Below are positions 18,401 to 28,806 of a DNA stretch of 64,000 nucleotides, one piece after another. Numbering within the stretch: position 1 is the first letter of the stretch; each line of letters opens with the position of its first letter. The stretch lies in contig NZ_JANUEM010000014.1 in NCBI RefSeq assembly GCF_024809855.1, positions 1 to 64,000 on the forward strand, given 5' to 3'. The notes below the pieces were generated by a model. It had not been told where the DNA came from and made no database searches. It saw only the letters and a list, made by a program, of their open reading frames with translations. The position numbers were made by a program, and so were the translations under genes. The DNA is from Rheinheimera pacifica. GTDB lineage: Bacteria; Pseudomonadota; Gammaproteobacteria; Enterobacterales; Alteromonadaceae.

Positions 18401-19377
18401 TAAGCGGTACGATTGGCCGTTTCTATCCTGCAAGTATATCTGCAATCTCAACGTATACTCCTGCCTGTGGCGGTTTTAGCTATATGGGGCAGCCATTTTC
18501 GATTGATGTGTCACTGAAGGCGCTTAATTTAGCCGGAAATATCACTCAAAATTATTTTGGCGATTTTGCTTCGGCAGATTTAGAAGTGGTGACAGAAACA
18601 TCTTTTACCAAGGTAGAAGATCGCTTTATGTTTATAAATGTGGCCGGTGACCCGAAAATTTACCCCTTAACATGGGATGCCGGGAGCAGTGTTGTTGCGG
18701 CTAAAGGGCGCTTTGTCAGGTTAGCAAATGAGCCAGACGGACCTTTTATGAAGCTTGATGAGTTGGCTGATAACAGAATCAAGCTCGGAGCTAAAATTGC
18801 TAACGAGCTTGACTCAGTATTGATTTTTGCACCCAATTTAATTTTCGATACTAATGCAAAACAACTTGAGAATACTGTTGCTGGTTCTACTAGCAGCAAT
18901 GCAGATTTCCGCTATGGCCGTATGGTACTGGATAATGCCTATGGCCCGGAAAATGAATCTTTGCCATTAGTCTTGCGGGCTGAATACTGGAATGGAGCAA
19001 GGTTCATTACCAATCCGAATGATAATTGTAGTGTGCTTAGTGCTAGCGCAGTAGTTCGGCCTGGTAGTAGTGACCCTAATCTACAGTTAAGAGATGAATC
19101 AGCAAATACAGTGCTTATGAGCATTAACTCTCAAGCCAGTGCTTCAATCCTCCAGCAAGGCCGAAGTATGTCATTAAATGGAGTACCAACACTTTTATTG
19201 CCAGCACCGCAACCGCAGCAGCGTGGCCGCGGCGATATGGAGTATCGAACAGATCCCTGGCTGCAATATGACTGGGATGCGAACGGCGAATTTAATAATA
19301 ACCCTACTGCCGAATTTATGTTTGGCCGTTTTCGCGGTAATCCAAGACAAATTTTTTGGCGTGAACTATTCCCCTAA
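15421..19377 (+). CDS. mshQ: MshQ, large secreted MSHA-locus protein
   Basis: A 1,318-residue protein with a Sec signal (MRPIYRFAILCLMLLPVGAYA). Residues about 60-330 hold beta-helix or bactofilin-like repeats with recurrent NGN(I/V), TVSG and SSGIQISGG units. Residues about 360-580 resemble a legume-lectin/ConA-like fold (DNFNSPLSTESW, GADGLALVLSD). The C-terminal half is the MshQ-specific domain family. The ATG at 15421 gives a clean signal peptide; the upstream in-frame reading lies inside mshP. MshQ is thought to act at the surface or tip with the pilus, but its exact role is unsettled. It is the last msh gene; no clear terminator follows. Confidence 0.82.
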   Translation: MRPIYRFAILCLMLLPVGAYAATYTMAANSRPPCSTSWSVSGTTYTCSGNGRVTLNNNDIISASAGSITLVAQNGFQLGTNVTLGQNSNRVNLQATYGSVVVAANSTIWGNIQTTSGAVGLTSSTVNGNVQTDATYNHNGGAVNGNINATNGVVLTNVTVSGTVTANSDVSITGSSIAGRVTSSSNKVTVANSTLQNGVSGSSGIQISGGTLNGGLESVCNNILLTNITMLAGDIKTSPQLGSGCSADRVEIVGGNITANIVGGANNVIIRDGAEFTGNIQARFNVLLDGSTLYGNISGESGYALQEAKLVNSVVYGSVTVGTSWQRIVGEGNSAIYGECTYGAINPATLCSQQVAQCLADNFNSPLSTESWITARSSGDFTPSVVNGRLRMTQNVGNQSTSVTYQRLYPAANNLVVVEFDYLAYGGNGADGLALVLSDATVTPQPGAFGGPLGYGFKPGIPGFSGGWLGFGLDEYGNYSAEGGSTNIGRRQQSVVVRGSGSGTTGYRYLRGTCNNGTSNTNGNCLSPAVDGNQNNPHRYRFTIDSRATGSTMVSVDRNTGNGFVNLIAPFNVQGQTGQAPVPENFFVSITGSTGGSNNIHELDNLSICAQRSMPVGQQIDHIELTHQATGIACVASAVQVKACLNADCSSLFTSPVSVDLSNSAGNWQTDPITLTNGVGTAYLRHPAGGVATIGVTETVPPRKAFSQTVCKVGSSSSNCQINFANAGLLFAQADGITPLSHQTAGVAFNGVLRAIRTNTTTGACEARAEGTKTVRLGFSCENPSSCIAGQQFSINNTSIAANSAASSTNRSNVNLTFNSSGSAPITMRYTDVGQLALHASLALPEQSPDPAITLNGSSTAFVVRPHTLAVVQALRQNGSANPGTTNTGDGFVAAGESFDAVIESRNADGAATPNFGKELTRQRVETVFDKLVYPLNGINGSLNNGLVDTSIVATAGRQTVRGIRWNEVGSINLRARLLNDSYIGTTDVSDKPVSGTIGRFYPASISAISTYTPACGGFSYMGQPFSIDVSLKALNLAGNITQNYFGDFASADLEVVTETSFTKVEDRFMFINVAGDPKIYPLTWDAGSSVVAAKGRFVRLANEPDGPFMKLDELADNRIKLGAKIANELDSVLIFAPNLIFDTNAKQLENTVAGSTSSNADFRYGRMVLDNAYGPENESLPLVLRAEYWNGARFITNPNDNCSVLSASAVVRPGSSDPNLQLRDESANTVLMSINSQASASILQQGRSMSLNGVPTLLLPAPQPQQRGRGDMEYRTDPWLQYDWDANGEFNNNPTAEFMFGRFRGNPRQIFWRELFP

Positions 19378-20639
<1,262 letters not shown>

Positions 20640-20667
20640 CTGAGCCATCGCCGGTGCAGGCAGCGTT

Positions 20668-21546
20668 ATGAATCAAAGTTATAGTCGGGGCTCGTCACTG
20701 CCACTGCGGCTTTTTCTGGCTGTAGTGTGCAGTGCTGGGCTGATGTTTCTTGACCGTTACACCGACAGTTCAACCCAGCTTCGCAGTTATCTTACCACAG
20801 CAGTAAGCCCGCTGTTTTATGTTGCCAGCTTACCGGAAACGCTGTTTTCCGGTGCGTCAGAACAGTTTATGTCGCAGCAGGCTGTACTGGACGAAAATGC
20901 CCGGTTAAAAGAAACCCTGTTGCAACAAAGCGGCCAGCTACAGCTATTACGTTATTTACAGCAAGAAAATGAAAAACTGCGCGCTTTGCTCGGATCTTCA
21001 GCGGTGATTGAAGATAAACGGCTGGTAGCAGAGGTGCTGGCGGTATACAGCCATCCGTTTAGCCATCAGGTTGTGCTGAACAAAGGCACCAAAGATGGTG
21101 TAACCGAGCATCAGGCTGTCATTGACGATCAGGGTATCGTTGGCCAGATAGTTAGTGTCGGCCCCACCAGCAGCCGTGCCTTGCTGATTTCTGACAATAC
21201 CCATGCCATAGCAGTAAGGGCAGAGCGCACCGGTGTGCGGGCTATTGTTGAAGGCCTGGGCCAGTGGGATTCATTGCGCGTAATGCACCTGCCACACAGT
21301 ACCGATATCCGCGAAGGTGACAGGCTACTAACGTCAGGCCTGGATGGCCGCTTTCCCGAAGGGTATCCGGTGGCCAGGGTATCAAAAATAAGCCAGGATG
21401 CCAGCCAGCCCTTTATGGTGGTATATGCTGAGCCTTACGCCTTGCTTGACCGCATCCGCCATGTACTATTGTTATCCAATACGCCGCGTGTGCCTGAGCC
21501 GACACAAGAAACCCTGGCTGGCGCTGCACCACAGGAGCAACCCTGA
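20668..21546 (+). CDS. mreC: Rod shape-determining protein MreC
   Basis: A 292-residue bitopic protein: short basic N-terminus, one membrane helix (about 12-30), coiled coil (about 70-108) and the periplasmic beta-rich MreC domain (EVLAVYSHPFSHQVVLNKG, GLDGRFPEGYPVARV). It links MreB to the periplasmic cell-wall synthases. The C-terminal tail is rich in P, Q and E. Its stop overlaps the mreD start (TGATG). Confidence 0.96.
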   Translation: MNQSYSRGSSLPLRLFLAVVCSAGLMFLDRYTDSSTQLRSYLTTAVSPLFYVASLPETLFSGASEQFMSQQAVLDENARLKETLLQQSGQLQLLRYLQQENEKLRALLGSSAVIEDKRLVAEVLAVYSHPFSHQVVLNKGTKDGVTEHQAVIDDQGIVGQIVSVGPTSSRALLISDNTHAIAVRAERTGVRAIVEGLGQWDSLRVMHLPHSTDIREGDRLLTSGLDGRFPEGYPVARVSKISQDASQPFMVVYAEPYALLDRIRHVLLLSNTPRVPEPTQETLAGAAPQEQP

Positions 21547-22028
21547 TGCGAAAAGCTGGCCGCATTGGCTTTATTTATCTGTCGTTATTTGTGGCGCTGA
21601 TCCTGACGGTGATGCCGATGCCGCAACTGGTTAAGCTGGCCCGGCCCGATTGGGTACTGCTGGTGCTGATGTACTGGGTCATGGCTTTACCGCAGCGGAT
21701 CAGTGTTGGTACGGCATTTTTCAGCGGTTTTATTGTTGATGTGCTGGTAGGCACTGTACTGGGTGTTAATGCACTGGCGTTTTCTGTGGTAATTTTTATT
21801 GTTGCCCAGCATCATCTTAAGATCCGTAATTTTTCAGTGGTGCAGCAGTCTTTATTGCTGGGGCTACTGCTGGCGCTGTATCAGTTACTGCTATTCTGGC
21901 TTAGCCATTTTCTTACCGGCGTATATTTTATGCCGCAGTATCTGTGGCCGGTTGTTACCGGTATGCTGGTGTGGCCCTGGTTGTTCTGGTTACTGCGGCG
22001 CTATCGCCGACAGTTGAAAATTCAATGA
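21546..22028 (+). CDS. mreD: Rod shape-determining protein MreD
   Basis: A 160-residue integral membrane protein with about five hydrophobic spans; RPDWVLLVLMYWVMALP and GFIVDVLVGTVLGVNAL are typical MreD segments. It works with MreC in the elongasome. Overlaps on both sides (mreC by one base, maf by four) show a tightly coupled operon. Confidence 0.95.
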   Translation: MRKAGRIGFIYLSLFVALILTVMPMPQLVKLARPDWVLLVLMYWVMALPQRISVGTAFFSGFIVDVLVGTVLGVNALAFSVVIFIVAQHHLKIRNFSVVQQSLLLGLLLALYQLLLFWLSHFLTGVYFMPQYLWPVVTGMLVWPWLFWLLRRYRRQLKIQ

Positions 22029-22600
22029 GTTACCCACGTATTGCCTTAGCATCCTCTTCTCCACGCCGGCGTGAACTGCTGACGCAGCTCGGTGTAGATT
22101 TTCAGCTGGTTAAAGCGGATATTGACGAAACACCTTACCCGAATGAAGCCCCGGAGCTTTATGTTGCCCGCTTAGCCCGGCAAAAGGCCCAGGCCGGGCT
22201 GGCTCGTTTAACCACCGACATACCGGTACTGGGTGCCGATACGATAGTAGTAGCCAATAATGAAATTTTAGGTAAGCCAGCTGATTTTGCTGAATTTAAC
22301 CGCACTATGCAGCTATTGTCTGGCAGCAGCCACACAGTAATGACAGCCGTGGCGCTGCTAAGCAGTGAGCGCATTTTGCAGCAGTTAGTGTGCACAGAGG
22401 TGTATTTCCGGCCGTTAACAGCGCAGGATATTGACAGCTACTGGCAAAGTGGCGAGCCGCACGATAAAGCCGGTGGCTATGGCATTCAGGGGCTGGCGGC
22501 CAGGTTTGTGCAACGCATTAATGGTAGTTATACCGCAGTGGTGGGCCTGCCATTATGCGAAACTGAACAATTATTACAGCAGTGGCAGGAGCCGGTATGA
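22025..22600 (+). CDS. maf: Maf-family nucleoside triphosphate pyrophosphatase (YhdE-like)
   Basis: A 191-residue Maf/HAM1-like pyrophosphatase. The opening ALASSSPRRRELL holds the conserved SxxR nucleotide loop; ADTIVV and KPADFAEF follow in the family order. YhdE acts on dTTP and UTP and is seen as a house-cleaning enzyme. The ATG at 22025 is chosen over the long in-frame extension into mreD, since MSYPRIALASSSP begins where the family begins. It overlaps rng by four bases. Confidence 0.93.
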   Translation: MSYPRIALASSSPRRRELLTQLGVDFQLVKADIDETPYPNEAPELYVARLARQKAQAGLARLTTDIPVLGADTIVVANNEILGKPADFAEFNRTMQLLSGSSHTVMTAVALLSSERILQQLVCTEVYFRPLTAQDIDSYWQSGEPHDKAGGYGIQGLAARFVQRINGSYTAVVGLPLCETEQLLQQWQEPV

Positions 22601-24063
22601 GCGCAGAACTACTACTGAATGTGACACCCAGTGAAACCCGGGTGGCTTTGATAGAAAACGGTGTACTGCAGGAACTGCATATAGAGCGCCAGGCCAAACT
22701 AGGTTTGGTTGGCAATATGTATGTGGGTAAAGTCAGCCGGGTATTGCCCGGTATGCAGGCGGCATTTGTGGATATTGGCCTGGATAAAGCCGCGTTTTTG
22801 CATGCTTCCGACATAGTACAGCACGACACGCTGGCCGAGCTGGAAGCCAAGCCGGCAGTGAGTAAGGATATCCGTGTGCTGGTGCGCGAAGGCCAGTATT
22901 TATTAGTGCAGGTGGTAAAAGATCCGCTGGGCACCAAGGGCGCGCGCTTAACTACCGATATTACTCTGCCGTCGCGTTATCTGGTGTTTATGCCCGGTTC
23001 GCCGCATGTTGGTGTATCGCAGCGGCTGGAAAGCGAAAGCGAACGCCAGCGTTTAAAAGATATTGTCAGCCAGTATCTGGATGACAGCGGTGGTTTTATT
23101 GTCCGCACGGCTGCTGAAGGTGCCGGTGCTGAAGAACTGGCACAGGATGCCAGGTTTCTGAAGAAGCTGTGGGCCAAGATAGTTAAACGTAAACAAAAAA
23201 CCCGCAAAGAGGGGGTGGTATACGAAGATTTAACCCTGACATACCGTATTTTACGTGACTTTGTTGGCACCGAGCTGGAGCGGGTACGGGTAGATTCCAA
23301 GCTGACTTTCCAGCAACTGACAGCGTTTTGCGAAGAGTTTATTCCGCATTTGTCGCCGTTGCTGGAGTATTACCCCGGTGAGCGGCCTATTTTTGATATG
23401 TTTGATGTGGAAAATGAAATTCAGCGCGCACTGGAACGCAAAGTACCACTGAAAAGCGGCGGTTATCTGATTATCGATCAAACCGAGGCCATGACCACCA
23501 TTGATGTTAATACCGGTGCTTTTGTTGGCCACCGCAATTTAGAAGAAACCATTTTTAATACCAATACCGAGGCCACCCAGGCTATTGCCCGCCAGCTGCG
23601 GCTGCGTAATCTGGGGGGTATTATTATTATCGACTTTATTGATATGCAAAGTGCTGAGCACAAACGCCGGGTATTTCACAGTTTAGAACTGGCGCTGGCA
23701 CGGGACAGGGCCAAAACCAATATTCACGGCTTCTCGGCACTGGGTCTGGTAGAGATGACCCGTAAAAGAACCCGTGAAAGCCTGGAACATATTCTTTGTT
23801 CAGAGTGTCATGTATGTAAGGGCCGTGGCAGTTTAAAAACCGTTGAAACGGTGTGTTTTGAAGTGTTGCGCGAAATTGTCAGGGTAAACCGGGCCTATGC
23901 TGCCGACAAATTTGTTGTGTATGTGTCGCCGGCAGTAAAAGACGCCTTAACCAACGACGAGTTTCACAGCCTGGCTGAAGTACAGGTGTTTATTGGTAAA
24001 CAAATCAGTATCCATACTGAGCCTTTATACACACAGGAACAATTTGATGTGGTAATGATGTAG
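22597..24063 (+). CDS. rng: Ribonuclease G
   Basis: A 488-residue endoribonuclease of the RNase E/G family. An N-terminal S1 RNA-binding domain (about 35-125, GNMYVGKVSRVLPGMQAAFVD) comes first. Catalytic metal-binding aspartates sit in TTIDVNTGAF and IIIDFIDM. The zinc-link cysteines lie in CHVCKGRG. It lacks the long disordered tail of RNase E, so the family's short form, RNase G, is assigned. Role: 16S rRNA 5' maturation and mRNA decay. Start ATG 22597 overlaps the maf stop; its own stop overlaps the yhdP start. Confidence 0.96.
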   Translation: MSAELLLNVTPSETRVALIENGVLQELHIERQAKLGLVGNMYVGKVSRVLPGMQAAFVDIGLDKAAFLHASDIVQHDTLAELEAKPAVSKDIRVLVREGQYLLVQVVKDPLGTKGARLTTDITLPSRYLVFMPGSPHVGVSQRLESESERQRLKDIVSQYLDDSGGFIVRTAAEGAGAEELAQDARFLKKLWAKIVKRKQKTRKEGVVYEDLTLTYRILRDFVGTELERVRVDSKLTFQQLTAFCEEFIPHLSPLLEYYPGERPIFDMFDVENEIQRALERKVPLKSGGYLIIDQTEAMTTIDVNTGAFVGHRNLEETIFNTNTEATQAIARQLRLRNLGGIIIIDFIDMQSAEHKRRVFHSLELALARDRAKTNIHGFSALGLVEMTRKRTRESLEHILCSECHVCKGRGSLKTVETVCFEVLREIVRVNRAYAADKFVVYVSPAVKDALTNDEFHSLAEVQVFIGKQISIHTEPLYTQEQFDVVMM

Positions 24064-27000
24064 TGCAACGCACAAAACGGGTATGTTTTTATTGTTTACA
24101 TAAGCTCTGGCTGGCACTGGCTGTTACGCTGGTGCTGCTGGCTGTGTCGATCTCCGTTTTGCGTTACACCCTGCCACATGCCGACAGCTACAAGCACCAT
24201 ATTGAACAACTTATCAGCAACCGTTACGGCACTAATGTCAGCATTGGTGAGTTAAGTGCCGGCTGGCAGAAGTATGGCCCTGCGCTGTTGCTGCGCGATG
24301 TTAAGCTGCTGGACAGTAACGGGCAGTTACAGCTGAGTATTGGTGAAACCCGGGTACGACTGGATTTTTGGCGCAGCCTGAGTAACTGGCAACTAACGGC
24401 TCAACATTTTGAACTGAGCGGCATGCAGTACTACATTGATGCCGACAGCCTGCTAAGTGGCGAAGGTACAGCCGCACTGGACAGCGCACCTGTTTTTGCA
24501 GCACTGGAACAATTGTTTTTTCAGCAACTGACCTATTTCTCTGTAGTAGATAGCCAACTGGTGCTGCAAAATGACGACAATCCGGATCTGGTTGTTGATA
24601 TTAAACAGCTGGACTGGGCTAACCGTGGCAACCGGCATCAGGGGTACGGCGATTTAGCACTGGCCGGTGTTACGGCCAATACGGTGTCATTTATTCTCGA
24701 TTTACATGGTGACACGCTGGACAATGCCAGCGGCCAGCTGTATCTGGAAAGCGACAAGCTGGATGTTTTACCATGGTTTCGTACCCTGCTGCCGCCCAGC
24801 CAGAAGCTGGAGCAGGCCAGTATCAATTTTCAAGCCTGGGGCCAGGTAGAGCAGGGCTTACTGCAACGGATACAGGTAGAGCTGGCCAATAACAGCTTAA
24901 GCTGGCATCGCGGTGACACTGCCCACAGCCTGCAACTGGGGCCGGGGCAGCTGTTATGGCAACCGGCAACAGATGGCTGGGTGCTGCATTCCGGCCCGTT
25001 AACGCTGTCTGACAAACAACAGCAATGGCAGGGGCTGCAATTTCAGTTACAGCGTACTGCTCAGCAGTGGCTGGGCCAGGTAGACAATTTTTCGCTTAAC
25101 GCCATTACGCCGCTGGCGAATTTGCTGGCAGACGATATCAGTGTTTTGCAACAGCTGGTAGCGTATCAGCCTGCCGGTGATGTGCAGCAGTTGCAATGGC
25201 GAGTTGCCGATCAGCAGTGGCAGTTGCAGGGCCGGTTAGCGAATGTCAGCTCGCAGGCGCATGGTGATATTCCGGGTGTCAGCAATATGCGCGGCGACTT
25301 TATAGCCACACCAACGCTGGCCAGAATACAGCTGGAAAGTTTAGGCGGTGAACTAAGCTGGGATGGCCTGTTCAGTGAAACCACCGCTTACGACGTGTTG
25401 TCGGCGCAGGTGTATTTACACAATGTAGCCGGTAACTGGCAACTGAGTATTCCGTCATTAAGCCTTCACAGCGCTGATTTGCAGTTAGACGCCAGCATTA
25501 AGTTAACCGACGAGCTGAGCATTCTGGCACGTTTGCAGCAACTGGACGCCAGCCGCGCAGCACATTATTTTCCGCAGCGTTATATGCCGCAAAGTGTGCG
25601 CGAATATCTGAGCGAAGCTATTATCAGCGGCCGGGTGAATAACGCCACTATGTTGTGGCAGGGTAAACCGGCAGAATTTCCTTACACTGAACAGCAAGGC
25701 GTGTTTCAGGTGTTAACCCAACTGGAGCAAGGGCGTTTTGCCTTCGACCCCGACTGGCCGCAAATAGCAGGTTTAAGCGCACAGTTGTGGTTTGAAAATG
25801 CCGCTATGGTTATTCAGTCTGAAGCAGGCAATTTAAACGGCATTGAACTTGAACAAGGTGTTAGTGCCGTGATCCCGGATTTGTTTGATGCGCAAACTCT
25901 GGATATTCATATTAAGCGGGAGGTACAAGCCAGTTCGGTTACTGCGCTAATGCAACAATCGCCATTACACGATAGCCTGGGTGAAACGCTGCAGCACCTT
26001 GGTGTTGAAGGCTTGGCAGACGGCGATGTTACGCTGGCAATTAGCCTGAAACAACCTGCTGTGCTGGCTAGCGGTACCGTCAGCTTTACTGACGCCAGCC
26101 TTAACCTGCAGGCCCCGGCAATGCAGGTGCAGCAGTTAACCGGCAGCTTAAGCTTTGAAAATGACAAAATCCGTGCTGATAAACTGCAGTTAAGCTGGCG
26201 CGACCTGCCGGTTACAGCGGCCCTGCAGGGCAAAAATACCGCCGATGGTTACCAACTGGCACTGCAGTTAAAAGGGGAGCAAAACAGCCGGCAATTACTG
26301 CAGGCGCTGCACGCCCCAGCGGCTACCCTGGTAGATGGTACAACTGGCTGGCAGTTACAGCTGGCACTGAACCTGACACAGGACGATATAAATTATCAGG
26401 CCCAATTGCGCAGCAGCTTGCACAACACTGCCTTATTGTTGCCCGCACCTTATAACAAAGCGGAAGATGAAACTGCAGAGCTGGCGCTAACCGTAACCGG
26501 CAACAGTGTGCAGTCTGCGATAGCGCTTGGCTATGCTAAACAGAAGAATGCCCAACAGCAGGATGCGCCACAGCTGCATTTTAATGCTGTATTACAACAC
26601 GACACCCAGCAACTGCGCCGTGCCCATCTTAGCCTGGGCCTGCAGGAACCTGTACCGGCAGCGGATGAGTTTACTATTAGCATTAATTTACCTGAGTTGG
26701 ATTTTCTGGCCTGGTTTGATGTGATCAAACAGCAGCTTGATGAAAGTGCCACTGATGCCGAACCGCACTTTTTTCCGCAGTTATCCCAGGTACGCGGTAA
26801 GGTAGCGCAACTGGACGTAGCGCCTGGAGTACGGCTGCATAATACGGTGTTTGACGCCGAACAGCTGCCACAGCACTGGCGATTGCAGTTAAATGGTACT
26901 GAGCTGGCCAGCCGCTGGCAATTTAATAAAGACTGGCAGCAGCAGGGTATTGTTGCCGCCTTTGACTACCTGCACCTGCCACTGAATGAAACTGCCGATG

Positions 27001-27968
27001 CCAGTGATCAGGCCGCCAAAGTTACCGAGAAACTGGCACTGACAGCCCAGCGCTGGCTGTTAGAATTGCCACCGTTAACGGTAAGTTGTGCCGATTGCAG
27101 CCTGGGTAATTACCGCTTTGGCCAGGTAGAGGCTAAGGCCCACAGCACTGCACAGCGCTGGGAGCTTAGTAAGCTGGATGCACGCTATAAAAGACACCAG
27201 CTAAATGTGCAGGGCTTCTGGCAAGATGACGGTAATGCCGGTTTCAGTGAATTTACCGGCCAGTTGCAAAGCCCCAATATTGGCACCATGCTAAATGAAT
27301 TTCAGCTGACATCAGCCATTGCCGGTAGCACCGCCGATATTAAATTTACGCTGAACTGGCCCGGCGCGCCTAACCAGTATGCTGTGGCCGATTTGTCCGG
27401 TAATGTCAGTTATACGTTGGGGGAGGGCTCGTTAACGGAGGTAAGCGATCAGGGTTCACGCTTGTTCTCTATATTCAGCCTTGACTCACTGGTGCGCAAA
27501 CTACGGCTGGACTTTCGTGACGTATTTGCCAAAGGCTTTTTTTACAACAAAATGAGCGGTAATCTGGCTATTGCAAAAGGCGTGGCACAAACCAGCGATG
27601 CCGGTATTGACGGCGTGCCCGGCAACTTGCAAATTCAGGGCTATGCTGATCTGGTGAGCAAACAACTGGATTACCAGATGGCATTTTCCCCTAAAGTTAC
27701 CTCCAGTTTGCCGGTCATTATTGCCTGGATGGTAAACCCGGCCACCGGGCTTGCGGCATTAGCGCTGGATGAAGTGTTTCAAAGCGCAGAAGTGATCTCG
27801 AAAATTAACTTCACCGTTACCGGCAGTTTTGACAAACCGGTGGTAACCGAAGTAAACCGTCATAGCACTGAAGTACCGGTGCCGGTGCGGATTGCCCAGC
27901 CCGAAGCTATTATTCAACTGCCTGCAGCAACGCAACCGGAGCCTGAAAGGAACAAACCCCATGGTTAA
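24063..27968 (+). CDS. yhdP: YhdP, AsmA-like inter-membrane lipid transport protein
   Basis: A 1,301-residue protein starting at GTG 24063 over the rng stop. It has one N-terminal membrane helix (about 16-36), a long region of repeated beta strands typical of the AsmA-like/DUF3971 bridge proteins, and a C-terminal segment (LFSIFSLDSLVRKLRLDFRD, then AKGFFYNKMSG) typical of YhdP. Family knowledge: YhdP, TamB and YdbH carry phospholipid from the inner to the outer membrane. Gene order rng-yhdP-nit-tldD is widely kept in gammaproteobacteria. It overlaps the nitrilase gene by 8 bases. Confidence 0.93.
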   Translation: MQRTKRVCFYCLHKLWLALAVTLVLLAVSISVLRYTLPHADSYKHHIEQLISNRYGTNVSIGELSAGWQKYGPALLLRDVKLLDSNGQLQLSIGETRVRLDFWRSLSNWQLTAQHFELSGMQYYIDADSLLSGEGTAALDSAPVFAALEQLFFQQLTYFSVVDSQLVLQNDDNPDLVVDIKQLDWANRGNRHQGYGDLALAGVTANTVSFILDLHGDTLDNASGQLYLESDKLDVLPWFRTLLPPSQKLEQASINFQAWGQVEQGLLQRIQVELANNSLSWHRGDTAHSLQLGPGQLLWQPATDGWVLHSGPLTLSDKQQQWQGLQFQLQRTAQQWLGQVDNFSLNAITPLANLLADDISVLQQLVAYQPAGDVQQLQWRVADQQWQLQGRLANVSSQAHGDIPGVSNMRGDFIATPTLARIQLESLGGELSWDGLFSETTAYDVLSAQVYLHNVAGNWQLSIPSLSLHSADLQLDASIKLTDELSILARLQQLDASRAAHYFPQRYMPQSVREYLSEAIISGRVNNATMLWQGKPAEFPYTEQQGVFQVLTQLEQGRFAFDPDWPQIAGLSAQLWFENAAMVIQSEAGNLNGIELEQGVSAVIPDLFDAQTLDIHIKREVQASSVTALMQQSPLHDSLGETLQHLGVEGLADGDVTLAISLKQPAVLASGTVSFTDASLNLQAPAMQVQQLTGSLSFENDKIRADKLQLSWRDLPVTAALQGKNTADGYQLALQLKGEQNSRQLLQALHAPAATLVDGTTGWQLQLALNLTQDDINYQAQLRSSLHNTALLLPAPYNKAEDETAELALTVTGNSVQSAIALGYAKQKNAQQQDAPQLHFNAVLQHDTQQLRRAHLSLGLQEPVPAADEFTISINLPELDFLAWFDVIKQQLDESATDAEPHFFPQLSQVRGKVAQLDVAPGVRLHNTVFDAEQLPQHWRLQLNGTELASRWQFNKDWQQQGIVAAFDYLHLPLNETADASDQAAKVTEKLALTAQRWLLELPPLTVSCADCSLGNYRFGQVEAKAHSTAQRWELSKLDARYKRHQLNVQGFWQDDGNAGFSEFTGQLQSPNIGTMLNEFQLTSAIAGSTADIKFTLNWPGAPNQYAVADLSGNVSYTLGEGSLTEVSDQGSRLFSIFSLDSLVRKLRLDFRDVFAKGFFYNKMSGNLAIAKGVAQTSDAGIDGVPGNLQIQGYADLVSKQLDYQMAFSPKVTSSLPVIIAWMVNPATGLAALALDEVFQSAEVISKINFTVTGSFDKPVVTEVNRHSTEVPVPVRIAQPEAIIQLPAATQPEPERNKPHG

Positions 27969-28806
27969 CTGGCGTGTATCGGCCATTCAGCTCACCAGCA
28001 CACCGGAGCCAGAGCACAACCTGGCGCAGATAGCGCTTTACCTGCGGCAACTGGCCGATACTTATGCCGATGGCCTGCCGCATTTAGTAGCACTGCCTGA
28101 ATGCTTTGCTGTGTTTGGCGGACGCGACGGCCTGCAATTGCAGTATCAGGCACTGCTGGGGCAGGGTATTATCCAGCAGGGGTGTGCGGCGCTGGCCAAA
28201 CAGTTTGGCGTGTATTTACTGGCTGGCTCGTTACCCACCAGTAGCCCAGAGCCGCAACGTTTTAGCGCAAGCAGTATTTTATTTGCACCCGATGGCAGTA
28301 TTGTTGCCGATTACCAGAAAATGCATTTATTTGATGTTGCAGTGAGTGACAACACCGGCAGCTACCGTGAATCGGCCAGTACCTATCCGGGGCAGAAAAT
28401 CACTTTGGCTGAAGTAGGCGGGTTAAAGCTTGGCCTGACTATATGCTATGATGTGCGCTTTGCAGGCCTGGCACAGGCATTGTCCGCTAAGGGTATGAAC
28501 CTGCTGACAGTGCCATCGGCTTTTACTAAGGTTACCGGCGAGGCACACTGGCATACATTGCTAAGAGCGCGGGCGATAGAAAACCAGTGCTTTGTGCTGG
28601 CGCCCAACCAAACCGGCGTGCATGCCAATGGCCGCGAAACTTACGGCCACAGCCTGATCATCGACCCCTGGGGCCGGGTATTGGCTGATGCCGGTACTGC
28701 ACCGGGCTGGGTAACGGCAATAATAGATTTAACTGACGTTGTGCCGCTGCGGCAAAGCATGCAGCTGGCGCAACATAACCGATTTAACAGTGAGCTCAAA
28801 CCATGA
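27961..28806 (+). CDS. Carbon-nitrogen hydrolase, Nit1-like (deaminated glutathione amidase type)
   Basis: A 281-residue nitrilase-superfamily amidase. The catalytic triad is E47 (LPECF), K120 (YQKMHLFD) and C162 (TICYDVRF), each in the usual motif. The motifs are those of the Nit1/YbeM branch, which repairs deaminated glutathione; the substrate is inferred from that branch only. The ATG at 27961 is preferred over in-frame codons inside yhdP. The gene overlaps yhdP (8 bases) and tldD (4 bases). Confidence 0.85.
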   Translation: MVNWRVSAIQLTSTPEPEHNLAQIALYLRQLADTYADGLPHLVALPECFAVFGGRDGLQLQYQALLGQGIIQQGCAALAKQFGVYLLAGSLPTSSPEPQRFSASSILFAPDGSIVADYQKMHLFDVAVSDNTGSYRESASTYPGQKITLAEVGGLKLGLTICYDVRFAGLAQALSAKGMNLLTVPSAFTKVTGEAHWHTLLRARAIENQCFVLAPNQTGVHANGRETYGHSLIIDPWGRVLADAGTAPGWVTAIIDLTDVVPLRQSMQLAQHNRFNSELKP